Below, one piece after another: positions 9,888-21,387 of a stretch of 64,000 bases of DNA. Origin of the DNA: Mixia osmundae IAM 14324 (Eukaryota > Basidiomycota > Mixiomycetes > Mixiales > Mixiaceae); NCBI RefSeq assembly GCF_000708205.1, contig NW_014575554.1, positions 1 to 64,000 of the forward strand, read 5' to 3'. The stretch's first letter is position 1, and every line of letters begins with the position of its first letter. The notes beneath the pieces are model-generated. The model was not told where the DNA came from, ran no database searches, and worked only from the letters and a program-made list of their open reading frames with translations. The position numbers and the translations under genes were made by a program.

Positions 9888-12800
9888 TCACGGACGCCTA
9901 GTCCGCGGGGTAGACGTGAGCGTCAGATACGATCTTGCTCTGGGGAGATGAGATTCTATCGACGTTTCGGACGATGCTGACGAGGTCGACGCTGATCTTG
10001 CAAGCCGCCGTAGAGCGAGCCTCCTCGAAGGATTCGAATGATCCGTGAACAGATCACTTGCCTGTCGCAGTTTGTGTGAGAAGCTAGGCAGTACATCTGT
10101 CCGAGCAGACTCGATGTTCGGCATGATCTTTGGAGCGGGCGTGATCGCGAAAGAGCGAAAGCGTCTGCGCAAGGGTGTCAGCAACCAGCCAAGCTCACAA
10201 ATCTGTCTTACTGAGCCGCGCGCGCAGCCGACCGATCCATGCGCTTCGTCCGCCAGATACCTAGAACGCTCGCGGCGATGCGCTGATGCCGCCACCCAAC
10301 TGCTTCATTGAGTGCAGCCTGAAGCGGCAGACGCTCGTGCCATAGTCTGAACGCGTGTCGCTTTGTGTGGTGCTTTGCAAATTCGAGGGCCGGCAGCACC
10401 TGCACAGTAGATGAGCTCGTGAAGCACTCGCTTTGCTGCACGCGCCTGTGTCTTGCCAGCCCATGCCTTAAATGCGCTGTCTAACAGCGCCTCTTCTCTT
10501 GCTTGCAGCAGAAGGGCAGCCTGTGATATCGTGAGCGCATAGCAGTGGCAGGCAAGGGCGACTAACAGGTTCTTGCAACCGCCTGGCTTTTGCGAGAATG
10601 TACCAGTGCCGAAAGATGGCGGCAGTCTTGCTCTGCATTGTACCCAAAAAACGCACCCGAAGTGCGCGCCGACTCTCTTGCTTGCGACGCGTTTTCATCA
10701 ACCAGATTTTGAAGAGTCGTTTGCGATTGCCTACACGTTTGAGGTCAGGCAGGTCGTGGACCACGCAAACATGCCAACCTTCCGCCGCAACATCACGGTA
10801 GCTGCTTGCGAGCCTTTCACGATCCTTTAAGCGAGCACTCTTCTCCCTCCATCTGCTCAACGCCTGGCGCACGACCGCCGTCTCTCGCGTGGCATCGACG
10901 GCTTCTTCACGCGTGCGCGCGCCGATGACACGCTCGAGCCAGATAGATATTGTCGTGTGCAATCTCCTCTGCTCACATGGGAATCAGTTTGACGAACGAG
11001 ATCAGGTTGCTGGCATACATGGCATGAATCGGCCTGCACAAGTGCTATTCGATGATGATCGTGGATCGCGCGACGAGCAGCGGCTCGCCATACTGGACGT
11101 GTCTTTTAGCCTCGGAAGGCAGCCGGATACGACAAAGTATGCTTACCATCGAATGCGAAGCTGAGATCGACCAGCTGCTTGCGAGCAAGCAGAGAATTTT
11201 GCCGTCGCCTCTGAAGGTGCAGGCGCCAGACTTGCAAATAACGGCGCTTGATTGAGCCAGCATGCACCCGAGACGCTTGACTTTGCTGAGCTATACGAAA
11301 TATGCGAGCTTGGCTCCATTGGCGCAGTACACTCTGAAGCAAGCCGAATGCGTATTTAGCATTCGCCACCTGCTCGGACCCCCGGATAGCTTGTCTTCGC
11401 GCGATCCATGTATCGAGCGCTCGTGTTCGTAGTCTATTGGTTTTGTTGCTTTGCAGCACGGCAATCGATTCTGCGGGAGAGGCTCTCTTCAGCAAAATCA
11501 AAGGCTCTGCATGTCACACTGGCCCTTGGAATTGATCTCATTCTCGACAATGCGAGCGTGCCAGAGCCACAGTGCATTGGCCTGCAGCTTGACCTCAGCA
11601 AACTCGAGTATTTGCACTTCTTTCATTCGCAATTGCCAATACCGCAACAGTCTGGCGATGATGCGCATGTCATTGAGTCTTCGCAGCTCGGCAGCTTCCG
11701 AGTTACCCGCATCAATCGCTGCTAGGCTGCTGCGCCATTTTCTTATGCTGTTGCCAGCCAGAGCCAGTCTGTGGACTCGCTGACATACGAGGGCATCAGT
11801 CCTGGAACCTCTGTCAGCTGGTATGATCTGTGGCGCAGGCAAGTGAGATCACAGACTTCAAGCGACGCCAGTGAAGAAATGTTCGCAGCATAATGTCATA
11901 AACATTGTCCCGTGCGAAGTCACTGCATCTGATCGCAAGCTCTGTGCGACGTCGCCAACGCGACAGCACTGCCGAGCGAAGCTGCCTGTCTTGACGATGC
12001 TGCAGTTTAAGGAATCGGGTGCGTAAGCTCTGCTGTTGGACCGCACGTTTCTGCCAGCATTCAAACGTCCGGCGTGCAAAGCGTAGCACTACGTCTGTCG
12101 CGCTTTGTTCGGCAGCAGCGCGGGCGAGCCACTGCACGAAGATGCTTGTCGCGAGTTTGCGATTCCTTGCGCGAACGAGTTTGTCGCACTTTCGGTCAAG
12201 CATCTGAGCATGACGAGCTTCTATGCGATGCCGATAGACATTGAGCATGTTCTGCATAGTTCTCGCTCTCAAGTGACAATCGAGTGTGAGGCGCAAACGG
12301 TCTGCAACGTCCTTGAGACATTGTTGTTGCCAGGTCGCAACATGCCAATGCCTCAAGACATGCTGGAGGGCGAAGCGTCTGCTACATTGGTCTGCGGTGC
12401 CGGTAATAGCATGCACGCGTTCAAGACGGTCACGCCAGATGGTCAAGCCTCGCGACAAGACCAAGCGGCGGTCATGCAACACAGCTTGATGTTTGATCTG
12501 CGCGGCTTCTGCAGCGGCGTCTTTCGTCATTCCTGTCGTACTTCGAGCTAGAGGTGCGAGCATACGGCTGCTCAATGAAGGTACGGCGAGACCATCGCTG
12601 TCGCTGCTGACTTTGCGCGAAGCTAAATGGGTGATTGAGCGCAGTTTCGCTGGGATCGGACTATCGCGAGCAATGCGAGACGCGGCTGCAGGTGGTGGCT
12701 CTTCGTCACCTGACGAAACATAGCGCATACGACCTCTATGGGAGCTTTGACCCACGCTGAGTTCGCTAATCGCTCGTTCTAGATTGCTCGTCGCGTTGGT

Positions 12801-13229
12801 TCGCGGTGTTGCAAGTTGCCGTTTTGGCGCGATAGGCTGGTCATGCTCGCCTTGGCTGTCGCGAAGACCAAGCTGTTCAATGTGTGACAGGACGCCTTGC
12901 CATTTGGCGATCCAGTCAGCGCCAGGACGCAAGCCAAGCTTGAGCAACGCGGAATAAATCTCGGTTTCCGCCTCTTTTTCGCGCTTGCCGTAGCCCAATC
13001 TAGACAGCACTGTGTGGTAGGCATCCAGAAGCTTGCCAAAGGTCGTGCTCTGGCCGTGGGGACTCGCTTGAGCCGCTTCAGTGACGATGCGTGAGATTAG
13101 CGCGAGCTGATCTTTAGACAGGCGAGTGAAGTTTTCCAGGCCGGCACTGCCCGTTCGTAGAGTCATGGGGTCTTCTGGAGCCGTCAGAGAGGCAGACGGA
13201 GCCATCACTGCTGTATGGCGAGCAGCCAT
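9888..13229 (-). CDS. SFI1: SFI1-like centrin-binding spindle pole body protein
   Basis: A multi-exon minus gene: long first exon to about 11850, then segments about 11840-11500, 11500-11110, 10960-10470, 10440-10210 and 10295-9888. It carries many diverged repeats ending in aromatic and basic residues, such as LSRGLTIWRDRL, VLRHWHVATW, FVQWLARAA, TFECWQKRAV, LSRWRRRTEL, TFLHWRRL, IRKWRSSL and LLRYWQLRM, spaced by roughly 30-40 residues. That is the SFI1 repeat pattern, which forms a long helix that binds centrin along the half-bridge during spindle pole duplication. The N-terminal about 300 residues include a conserved-looking helical region before the repeats. I choose the Met at 13229, since the longer start at 13337 would overlap the TOM40 start on the other strand. 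Exon limits are approximate. Confidence 0.75.
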
Positions 13230-13324
13230 TGGATAAAGGCGACCGGCTGCAGCCAGCAAGCAGTCTCGCGACGAATTTCTCGCCAAAAGAAGAGGCGACG
13301 ATATTGACTGGCCTTCAGTCGACC

Positions 13325-14727
13325 ATGGCGAGCTCAAGCAGGCAGGGGAATCCTGCTGCGACTGGTGACAGCTACTACATGCCCGGCAAGGCCGACAGCG
13401 ATCAATTCGAGGTCGACCTCAAAGCTTTTCCAACGGCATCGAGCAGCTCGACCTACGATGGTTCATGGTGGCAGCGCAAAGGGCTCAACCCTTTCGCAGC
13501 GTCTACACCTCTGGGTGCAATGTATCACAAATTTGAAAGCTGGCGGGCTCAGCTCGACCTGCCTCCACCTGGCTCAATCGAGAATCTCGGTAGAGAGACG
13601 AAAAGTGCGTCTTGGCCGTCAGCGCTTTGCGCCAAAGTCTGACCGTCGTGTGACCTCAAGACGTCATGGCTAGCTCGCATTGCTTTGAGGGCGCAAGAGC
13701 GGACTTGGCCAAAGCGATCGGTCTCAGTCCGCCCTTTCAGATCACGCACTCCTTCACGCTCGGAGGCCCGACAGCGAGCAGCGCCATGGATCCAGCGGCC
13801 GGCAAAGGTGGCTCGTACCAGTTCTCATCCTTCTATGCACCTCAGGATGTGAGCGCGAGCTACGAGCTGTGCTCCTGATCGACTGACGCACCGGATAGTT
13901 GCTCTTGCAAGGTAACATAGATCAAGAGGGGGCCGTATCAGGACGAGCAAATTATTCCATCAGCCCGAGTGACATACTCAAGCTACAGCTTCAGGTGAGC
14001 GCTTGATCAGCTGATGTGCCTGCTGTTGACTGCTTTCGTCAGCTCTCGCCGAATAAGGCGCATAACACCGTCCAGCTTGAGCATGACAGACAATCGGGCG
14101 ACTATGCCCTCAACTTCAAAGCCTACAACGCTTCTCTGGCAGACGCAACCGGCATTTATACAGCGTCATACCTGCAGTCGATCTCTCAATCTGTCGCGCT
14201 AGGTGCAGAGGTTGTCTGGCAGCGTCCGCAAGGCGCAGACATCGAAGAGGCGGGCATTAATTACTACGCCCGACTAGCCGGCAAGAACAGATCTTGGCTA
14301 GGCTCTGCCTTCCTCATCAATGGCTCTATCCTCAATGCGACATATTATCAAAAGATCAACGATAAGGTCGACTTGGGTGCGGAGCTCACGATCGTGCCGC
14401 ATCCCATTCCTGCGCAACGACAGTCTAGTGCGGCGCTGGGCGTGAGGTATGAATTCAGGGCCGCCTCGGTGCGCGCACAGCTCGACAGCAAAGGCAAAGT
14501 GTCCATGTATCTCGATCAACGCATCACCCCAGCCTTCGGCTTCCTTGTCAGCGGCGAGATCGATCACGTCAAGAATTCGTCGAAATGGGGCATCGGAGTC
14601 ATGGTATGTGGCTTCGACGCTGCTGGGATTGTGCTTATCAAACCGTGTTTTGCAGGTCGAGTCTCAAAACTTTACAGAAGCCGAGATCGCGGCAGCTGGC
14701 ATGGGCCCGCCACAGCCATCAGTATGA
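13325..14727 (+). CDS. TOM40: TOM40, mitochondrial outer-membrane import pore
   Basis: Five exons: 13325-13604, 13661-13848, 13899-13994, 14043-14603 and 14656-14727, giving 398 aa. This is the beta-barrel pore of the TOM complex, through which nuclear-encoded preproteins enter mitochondria. Recognised from the family order: YHKFESWRAQLDLPPPGSIENLGRE, a basic/alpha segment CFEGARADLAKAIGLSPPFQ, ITHSFTLGG, QGNIDQEGAVSGRANY, and the C-terminal barrel strands ending GEIDHVKNSSKWGIGVMVE. Every intron keeps the frame. Length is close to other fungal Tom40 proteins (about 350-400 aa). It diverges from SFI1 with under 100 bp between starts and converges on the cyclin gene 105 bp downstream. Confidence 0.92.
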
Positions 14728-14831
14728 TTTGCTTCGCAGGCCTGATATCTCGCGCGATATATGCATGTCACTTCTCGCCCGTCTAGTAGAGGCCATACAA
14801 GCGTATGCTATACACAGAACCTCAGCATGCT

Positions 14832-16811
14832 CTATCCGAGCGCTGAAATCGTCGCGCTTGAGACAAATTGCCTAGCCTCATCGCTGCAAGATGATTGGCG
14901 TCCGAGGCGGGGACGCGCCTTAGGTGCAAGGCTTGACAGAGTGTTGACAGGTCGCAGCTTCGTGCTATGCGTCGCGGGTGGTGAGGGCAGGGCGCGGCCT
15001 CGCTCGACTGAGCTGCCAAGATGCCGCAGCTCGGCGCGACAGGCCCGCGAGCGTGCGAGCATGGTATTGGCAAAGCCCTTTAGATCCTCAAAGAGTTGAA
15101 CAGCTTCGCTGGGTAGGTCGATCTTGCTGGTGAGACGCATATCAGCATGCTGTAGCCATGCTTGCCATTCCTCGACGTCCACACTGGACGACCACTGAAG
15201 CTCAGACAGCAGCGCAATCTCGCTGGCATTGATGTCGGAGACTTGCAATGCAGTGACGGCAGCGAACATCGAATTGCGGTACGAATTGTCATCCAGTTGC
15301 TACCAAGCCAGCGTCAGCTTGCGTACGGGTAAACGATATATGAGGGAAATTACCTTGTTTGCTACGATCAGCGCAGCGACGAACACCTTGAAGCTGCCGA
15401 GCTCTGCATGATCGGGTCCGACCTCGGCAATTCTGCATTGATCGAGAAGCAATGATGTGGGATGACGCGAGAGGCGACTGATATAATATAGCGCAAGGAA
15501 GAGTACTTGCGGCGAAAGAAGCGTCTGCGACAGCAGATGCGCAATGCTCGTCTGTAAGCGTGAGCCCATGGCTCTAGACTGTGATGTGGCGCTCGCGCGA
15601 GTACTGCGCGCAACAGCGGCATTCAGGCGGGAGGGTTGAGCCGGATCGAAGGCCCAATTGATGTCCGTGGGCAGACCCGAAGCAAATTTGAGGTTCGCGG
15701 CGTCGTCGCTCGCGATATCGACGACGCGCGTGGCATGGTGAGCTGATGGTGGCGTGACTATGAGAGAACTCGCTGGGCTACTCGCGCCGCTATTAGCAGA
15801 GCTGTTGCGGGCCCTGCGCTCACTGCCGATGGCACCGAAAGTATTGGGCGTCATTTGACCGGCCAAGATGCCGGAGCTGTTCAGCGACGATCCGGATGTA
15901 CGCGTGCGCGAAGATCTTAGCGAAGCGGGCGAGGCCGGTGAGTCGAAGACGGGCGAGTCGAAGGGGAAGCCCGATAGCGAGCAAGACGTAAGCTGCTGTC
16001 CGGTCGTCAGAAGGCGTACGACATCCGAGGCAAATGTTGCAAAGGGCACAGCCGATAGATGGGCTGGCGGGGGAGGGGGCACCGCGGAGGCGGAGGGCGT
16101 GACCAGCACAGGCTGCTGCTGCTCTGCCTGTAGCTGCAATTGCAGCTGGGCATGCGCGTGCTGCGCTTGTCGCTGATATGCTTGAGCATGCTGCGCCAGA
16201 GCCACAGCCGAATGCATCGCGTCGTTGTATTGACCGTAAGCGCTCTGGCGTATGCTGTTGTTTGCCGCAACGGCAGGCTGAATCTGAGATTGCAGCGGCC
16301 ACTGATTCTGCTGTGGTGCGACAGCAGCTTGCACGGGCATCTGTCGGTGATTCTCTGGCCATGCCGACGCATTCATATCAGCTTGTGCAGGCTGAGGCAG
16401 CACAGATGGATATGCGCGATAGCTGAGCATGGGCGCAGGGGGCACTGCACCATAAGTCCATCCGCTTGCGCCATAATTGACTTGCGCAGCGTTTGGATTT
16501 GCCATGCTATACGGCTGATACTGTTGATATTGTGGGGGTGCAAAGGAGCCCTGCTCGACTGGTTGATCATTCATGCGCACTTGGCCATGGGCATTTGGTT
16601 TCGCGTAGGCTTGCGAGGCCGACTGATGCTGGTATTGATACATATCTCTATTGGGGGCAGCCAGGGGAGTTTGCCACCGCGAAAAGTCGTCGTTGTGGCC
16701 CGGCATACCCATTGGGAGCTGTCGATGCGAGCGTGGCGCGGAAGGCGCTGAGCACTTCGGACGCCTTGGCGCCTGGCTCGTCAAAGATACTGGCGAGAAC
16801 AGGAGTCTCAA
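14832..16811 (-). CDS. PHO80/PCL-like cyclin-domain protein
   Basis: Two exons on minus: 16811-15354 and 15299-14832, giving 641 aa, or 608 aa if translation begins at the Met at 16712. The N-terminal 300 residues are low-complexity: Gln/Tyr/Pro-rich with runs such as HAHAQLQLQLQAEQQQ, then Ser-rich. The cyclin box lies around residues 405-530 (VLFLALYYISRLSRH, FKVFVAALIVANKQLDDNSYRNSM, INASEIALLSELQWS), with the intron falling just after VANK. The LDDNSY motif is typical of the PCL/PHO80 cyclin group that activates Pho85-type kinases in phosphate, glycogen and cell-cycle signalling. A specific member cannot be assigned. The promoter region shared with PEX5 has two CACGTG sites. Confidence 0.75.
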
Positions 16812-17502
16812 TGTATTGTCACACGTGCTGTAGAGCGCAGTGCCAATGAAGGCCTGTCCCTAGTAGCGAATTTGGCTGTGCGCTGCAATCAGCATTGTCG
16901 GATTACAGCGGCAGGCAGTGCACCCACTTTTGATAGATCCGGCTGAGACCAGTCATCAACGATTTGTCAAGTCGAGACAGGTGACCGCTATCAGTCTAGT
17001 GCTGACTGCGACTCTATCTAGACCGCCATGTCGTCCTTCAATATGCTGGCAATTCGACGCCGCACCCGAGAACAGCTAACTTGCCCCAGTCTGCGCCAAA
17101 GATTGCTTCGCTACGGGTGAGACAACGATGAGGCAGTCTGACTGGCCGACGAGACCACGTTCCAGAAGCGCAGCAGGCGAGTTGGCGATCGAGACCAAGC
17201 AAGACTGATCCGGTGTTGACGCCGAGATCAAGCGCGCGATACCCGAGTATCTGACTGACTAGGCCGAGACTGCGTGTACGACTAAGACTGCTGACGCTGC
17301 CGTCGAGACTGAGCCTTGCGCACGTGTGCCGTAGACCTCAAGCGGTCGTTGGTACAGGAGCTGACCGCCTGCGCAGAGTTTTCCGCGTTCGACCTTGGAT
17401 CTCTCACGGTCGAGATGATGACGCGGCTGTCCGGTCACAATATATATGAAACGGATCTCGCGCCTTTGTTAATCAAGACCAAAGAACATCCAGCCAGCAA
17501 GC
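16812..17502. promoter_or_regulatory. Divergent intergenic region with two CACGTG E-boxes
   Basis: About 690 bp separates the cyclin (minus) and PEX5 (plus) genes. I see no gene in it. CACGTG occurs at 16822-16827 and 17321-17326. CACGTG is the core site of Pho4-type and other bHLH factors; whether these sites are used is inference. Confidence 0.35.
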
Positions 17503-19706
17503 ATGGCGAGCTTCCTGTCGAACGAATCATGCGGCCCAGTCAATCCTCTGACTCAGCTGATGAAGCATCAGGAAGGGCAGAACTCGCTACATGCTGACTT
17601 GCCTGGCTCGCAAGTGGGCCCGTCTCGAAGTTCCGGCTTTCGTCGGACAGCGAACGTCGCCGGTCCTCAAACTTACGATCCTGAGCTCGAGCAACGCTTC
17701 TTCGGTGGTCAGAATGCGTCCGGTTCCAGCTCGACTTCACCTGGGCCAGAGATGAGCAGTAGAGCTCGTGCTGACTCGGCATTCGCACTCGACCAGATGA
17801 GGCGAGAAGTCGAATCGATGCAGTATGCCCAACATCAAAATGGCTTCAGAGGAAGCTCCGCACCGGGCCAGCAAGAGCTTGCACGTATGGAAGCTGCTTT
17901 TCGTCAGCAGGCCAGCAGAGATCCCTCCGTCCAAGGTCAGCCGCGCCGTCATCGCCGTTGATTCGAGCTGATCTTGGCCTGCCTGCAGGAAATGCGTGGA
18001 GACAAGCTTTTGAACAGCCTCTCGTAGATGACCAGCTACCGGCCCAGATCTACGATAGCGGCGCCGTCTCTGACTTCGCCATGTCTCATCGTTCGAGCGG
18101 CCTGCAGTCACAACGCCTGGCCAGGATGGGCGGGATGGGTATGAGCGCAGGCATGGGTATGGGACTAATGGGCATGGGAAGTCATATGGGCGTCCAATCG
18201 TATGGCTCATCGGCATTCGAAACTGCGCCTGCTGTCGCCAAGAAGCCAGAAGGCAAAGGCAAAGGGCGCTTCGTCGAGTTGGGCGATGATGAGTGGGAGG
18301 CACAGTTTGAGAGAGCTGCACCCGTCGTCGAGAATTCTCAGCAGAAAGACGAGACTGTCGATCTGACGCAGGGAGAACTGGAGCTTGACGGTGATCAGGC
18401 CGATGCAGACCTTTTGCGCAACCTGGAGCAGACTTGGAAGGGTCTCTCTTCATCTCTCAATGGCCAATCTGCCAGCGACAAAGAGCTTGCAGCCTGGGAA
18501 GCTCAGTACGGTTCTCAATTTGTCGATTCGGATCTCGATCTTAATTTGGCATCAAGCTCAGAGGACCCGCGCCATTACGAGCCTTTCAACCCTGCGCAGC
18601 TGGAAGAATACATCAAGAACCCACCGCCATACCCGTACGAGAAAGAGGCAGAGAACAAGTACACGAATCATCCGGATCCATTTCAAGAGGGGCAGCGACT
18701 GCTTCAATCTGGTGCACCACTGTCAGAAGCGGCCATGGCGTTTGAGGCAGCATGCAGGCTGGACGAACAGCGCGGCGAAGCATGGAGAGCACTCGGCGAT
18801 ACTCTTGCCGCTGATGAACGAGAGCTGAAAGCTATACGAGCCCTCGAAAGGGCAGTTGGATGTCCAGGCGAAGGCGGCGATGGGACTTGGATGGTCAGTA
18901 TTTAGCTTAGCTAGGGGAACATCACTAAGATATGTTCGTAGAGTCTCGCCATATCATACGTAAATGAGGGCCAAGATCTACGAGCGTTAGCGACGCTCGA
19001 ACGGTGGCTCAACGCTACATACCCCGATACTGTCAAGCGCTCCCCTCAAAAGCCAAGGGATCCTACTAACCCTTGGGACGGACAAGAACGTATGATCGAT
19101 CTGTTCCTTGCCGCTGCGCGATCTGGACCTACTGCTCGCACCGATGCAAGTTCCAGGTCCGCCGAACCAGTTGATGCTGACGTGCAAGTCGGCCTCGGTG
19201 TGCTATTCTACTCCAATTCTGATTTTGTGCGAGCCAAAGACTGTTTCGAGGCGGCACTATCGGTACGGCCAGATGATTTTCTACTCTGGAATCGCCTCGG
19301 CGCCACGCTGGCTAACGGAGGATCTCCCGAGCTTGCTATAGACGCATATCGCAAGGCCCTCGAGTTAAGGCCCACATTCACTCGCGCGATCTACAACCTT
19401 GGCGTGTCCTGTCTGAATATCAACTGTTATCAAGAAGCTGCTGAGCATCTCCTGTCGGCTCTCGATCTGCATCGTCGCGATGGCGATTCCGCGGAGGGAA
19501 ACCGACGCGGAATAGAAGACGACGGCAGCTCAAATCTCTGGAACACGCTCAGACGTGCTTTCCTCTGCATGGTCAGTCCCGAAGCACCCTCTTCTTTTTT
19601 GACCTTTGAACTCATCAGCCGAGGATAGGAACGACATGACCTCGCAGATCGAGCCCTTCCCGGCGGTGATGTTGACTCTTTCAGGAAAGACGGTTTCGAA
19701 TTTTGA
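17503..19706 (+). CDS. PEX5: PEX5, peroxisomal PTS1 import receptor
   Basis: Four exons: 17503-17935, 17989-18893, 18942-19571 and 19629-19706, giving 681 aa. It recognises C-terminal SKL-type signals in the cytosol and docks at peroxisomes. Visible parts: a conserved cysteine at residue 10 (MASFLSNESCG) used for receptor recycling, WxxxF/Y motifs for Pex13/Pex14 binding (AWRQAF, EWEAQF, AWEAQY), and C-terminal TPR repeats (FEAACRLDEQRGEAWRALG, FEAALSVRPDDFLLWNRLGA, YRKALELRPTFTRAIYNLGV). The last exon is short and reads CMERHDLADRAL then VDSFRKDGFEF, matching the family end; this fixed the final splice site. An unusual Met/Gly-rich linker lies at about 18126-18200. Three introns use GTCAGT or GTCAGC donors. 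Confidence 0.93.
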
Positions 19707-19889
19707 ACAGCCAGTATAAGTGCTCTTTCGACCTCTATGCGTTGCTCGACGATGTCGTGATGTACACTTGTGTATCGGCGGCATGCGTGTCACTATGACT
19801 GAGTGAACGGTGACTTAGGGGCGCTGAGCAAGAGGCTACAGCGCTGAGCGCGCGCCGCAGTTGACGACAGAACATCAACAGAGCTCGAT

Positions 19890-21107
19890 ATGGACGACAC
19901 AGAGCTAGCTCGATGGCCGCCGGAGGTCGTACGAGCTCTCATGTATAGTAGTGGAAGCTTTCACGTTCCCAAAGAGCTGCTCTCCTGTCCTTTCGACGGC
20001 TGCAAATATGCTCATCCTCACAAATTCAGACAAGCCAGCGACACCAGGCGGCACCTGGCCTCAGCTACACATGGCATGAGCATCTTCAGACCAACGAAGC
20101 GCTCCTTATCCTTCACAGAGATGTCCGCCAACGAGGTAAGGCGCAATCCGCCTCCGGCCCTTCGAGTACGCCATGCAGACTCTGCCAGTACGTCCTTGCC
20201 GCCCGAGATGCGCTCCCCGGCGCAATTCGACGGCCAAGCTGTCCTTTCCTCGACAAGCTCGATGATCAATGATCCGAATCTGTCCGGTACCGGTGGCCTC
20301 ACTACTCTTGCGACCGAGCCAAGCTTTCCGCAACATGCGTATCACTACGCTTTCCTACCTTCTACCAGGCCTTATGCGTTTCATGCCGTAAGTTTCATCG
20401 TGTAGCGTCCAATATCGCTCATGAGCAACTTGAGGCAGTCACCACTCGCTCGTTCGCTCGAGCGGGCAAGCCTCCAGTGGGACCCCGAATTACGCCGACG
20501 TCACACCGCAGCCTTGACTCAGGCAGAATCTAATACATGTCGGGGACATGCCATCAGCTTTCGACGCGAGCAGGCCTACGGTGCCACTGCACCGCTATCA
20601 ATGCCTATCCTGTCGCAGTACGGCACGCTTCTCGATGGCATCGCACGCGGGCTGTCGCCTACTCGGAAAAGACTCGTTAGTATTTCCGACTATGTTAGAG
20701 GAGGCACGACGACGACGTACTATCCCGTCGATCAAGTTGTCGCTGGCACGCAGGGTTTCGAAAGTGAAGGGGCCTGGTTGAATACCGCGGTTGCAAGGGA
20801 CGAGATCGCCGGTCTCGTGTTGGCAGATTCTCTGGCCGGTACACGGCCACAGAACTTTGCTTACTTCTGGCGCTTCAGGACCAACGTCATCCCAGAGCCA
20901 TCCCTGCCAACTCTGGCTGTGCTAGCAACGCCCCAGTTTGCTTGCTATCTCGCCTCACACTTACGTTCGTCGCAGGGCGAGATCATTGGGAAAGTCAGCG
21001 TGATCTTACTCGAGGATTCCCAAGACTGGCACGAAGCTTTGCTGCACGCTGCTGCGGCGCGCCTCGAGACGCTCAACGAAGCTGTAGCTATGCTGTCAAT
21101 GTACTGA
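19890..21107 (+). CDS. Uncharacterised protein with a C2H2-like zinc-finger motif
   Basis: Two exons, 19890-20387 and 20439-21107, giving 388 aa. The intron (GTAAGT donor) keeps the frame with a TCA codon next. Near residues 32-60 there is a possible zinc-binding motif: CPFDGC, then RRHLASATH, a C-x4-C ... H-x5-H spacing preceded by KYAHPHKFRQ. This resembles the start of CCHC/C2H2-type fingers but is single and atypical. The rest has no domain I recognise; it contains a repeated SLERASLQWDPELRRRH-like basic helix and ends in a probably helical region. It lies 183 bp after PEX5 on the same strand. A regulatory or RNA-related role is possible, but nothing in the sequence decides it. Confidence 0.6.
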
Positions 21108-21387
21108 TCCGGCTGACGTCGCGCACAATGTCACACCAGCCCGCTGTCATTTACGTAGCCAGACTGCTCGGTATTGTACTAGAGATTGTATGCCCCGGAA
21201 GTAGTGTCAACATATCAGCATGTCAATCTTTTGTTGATTATCGATCGTCCAACGCGGCGCAGCGTCGAGTGAATGATCAGGCCTAGTAGGGCGGTGCAAG
21301 TCAAACCGATCTGGCCGTGCTGACAAATTCATGACATCGAGTGCGCACACAGACAGTAGCTAGCTCTTCAAGCAACGTCAAGACGAC

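Noticed and set aside
13229-13642. Longer upstream start for TOM40 at 13229
   Set aside because: A Met at 13325 matches the usual TOM40 N-terminus; the longer frame is not the same reading frame through the conserved part.
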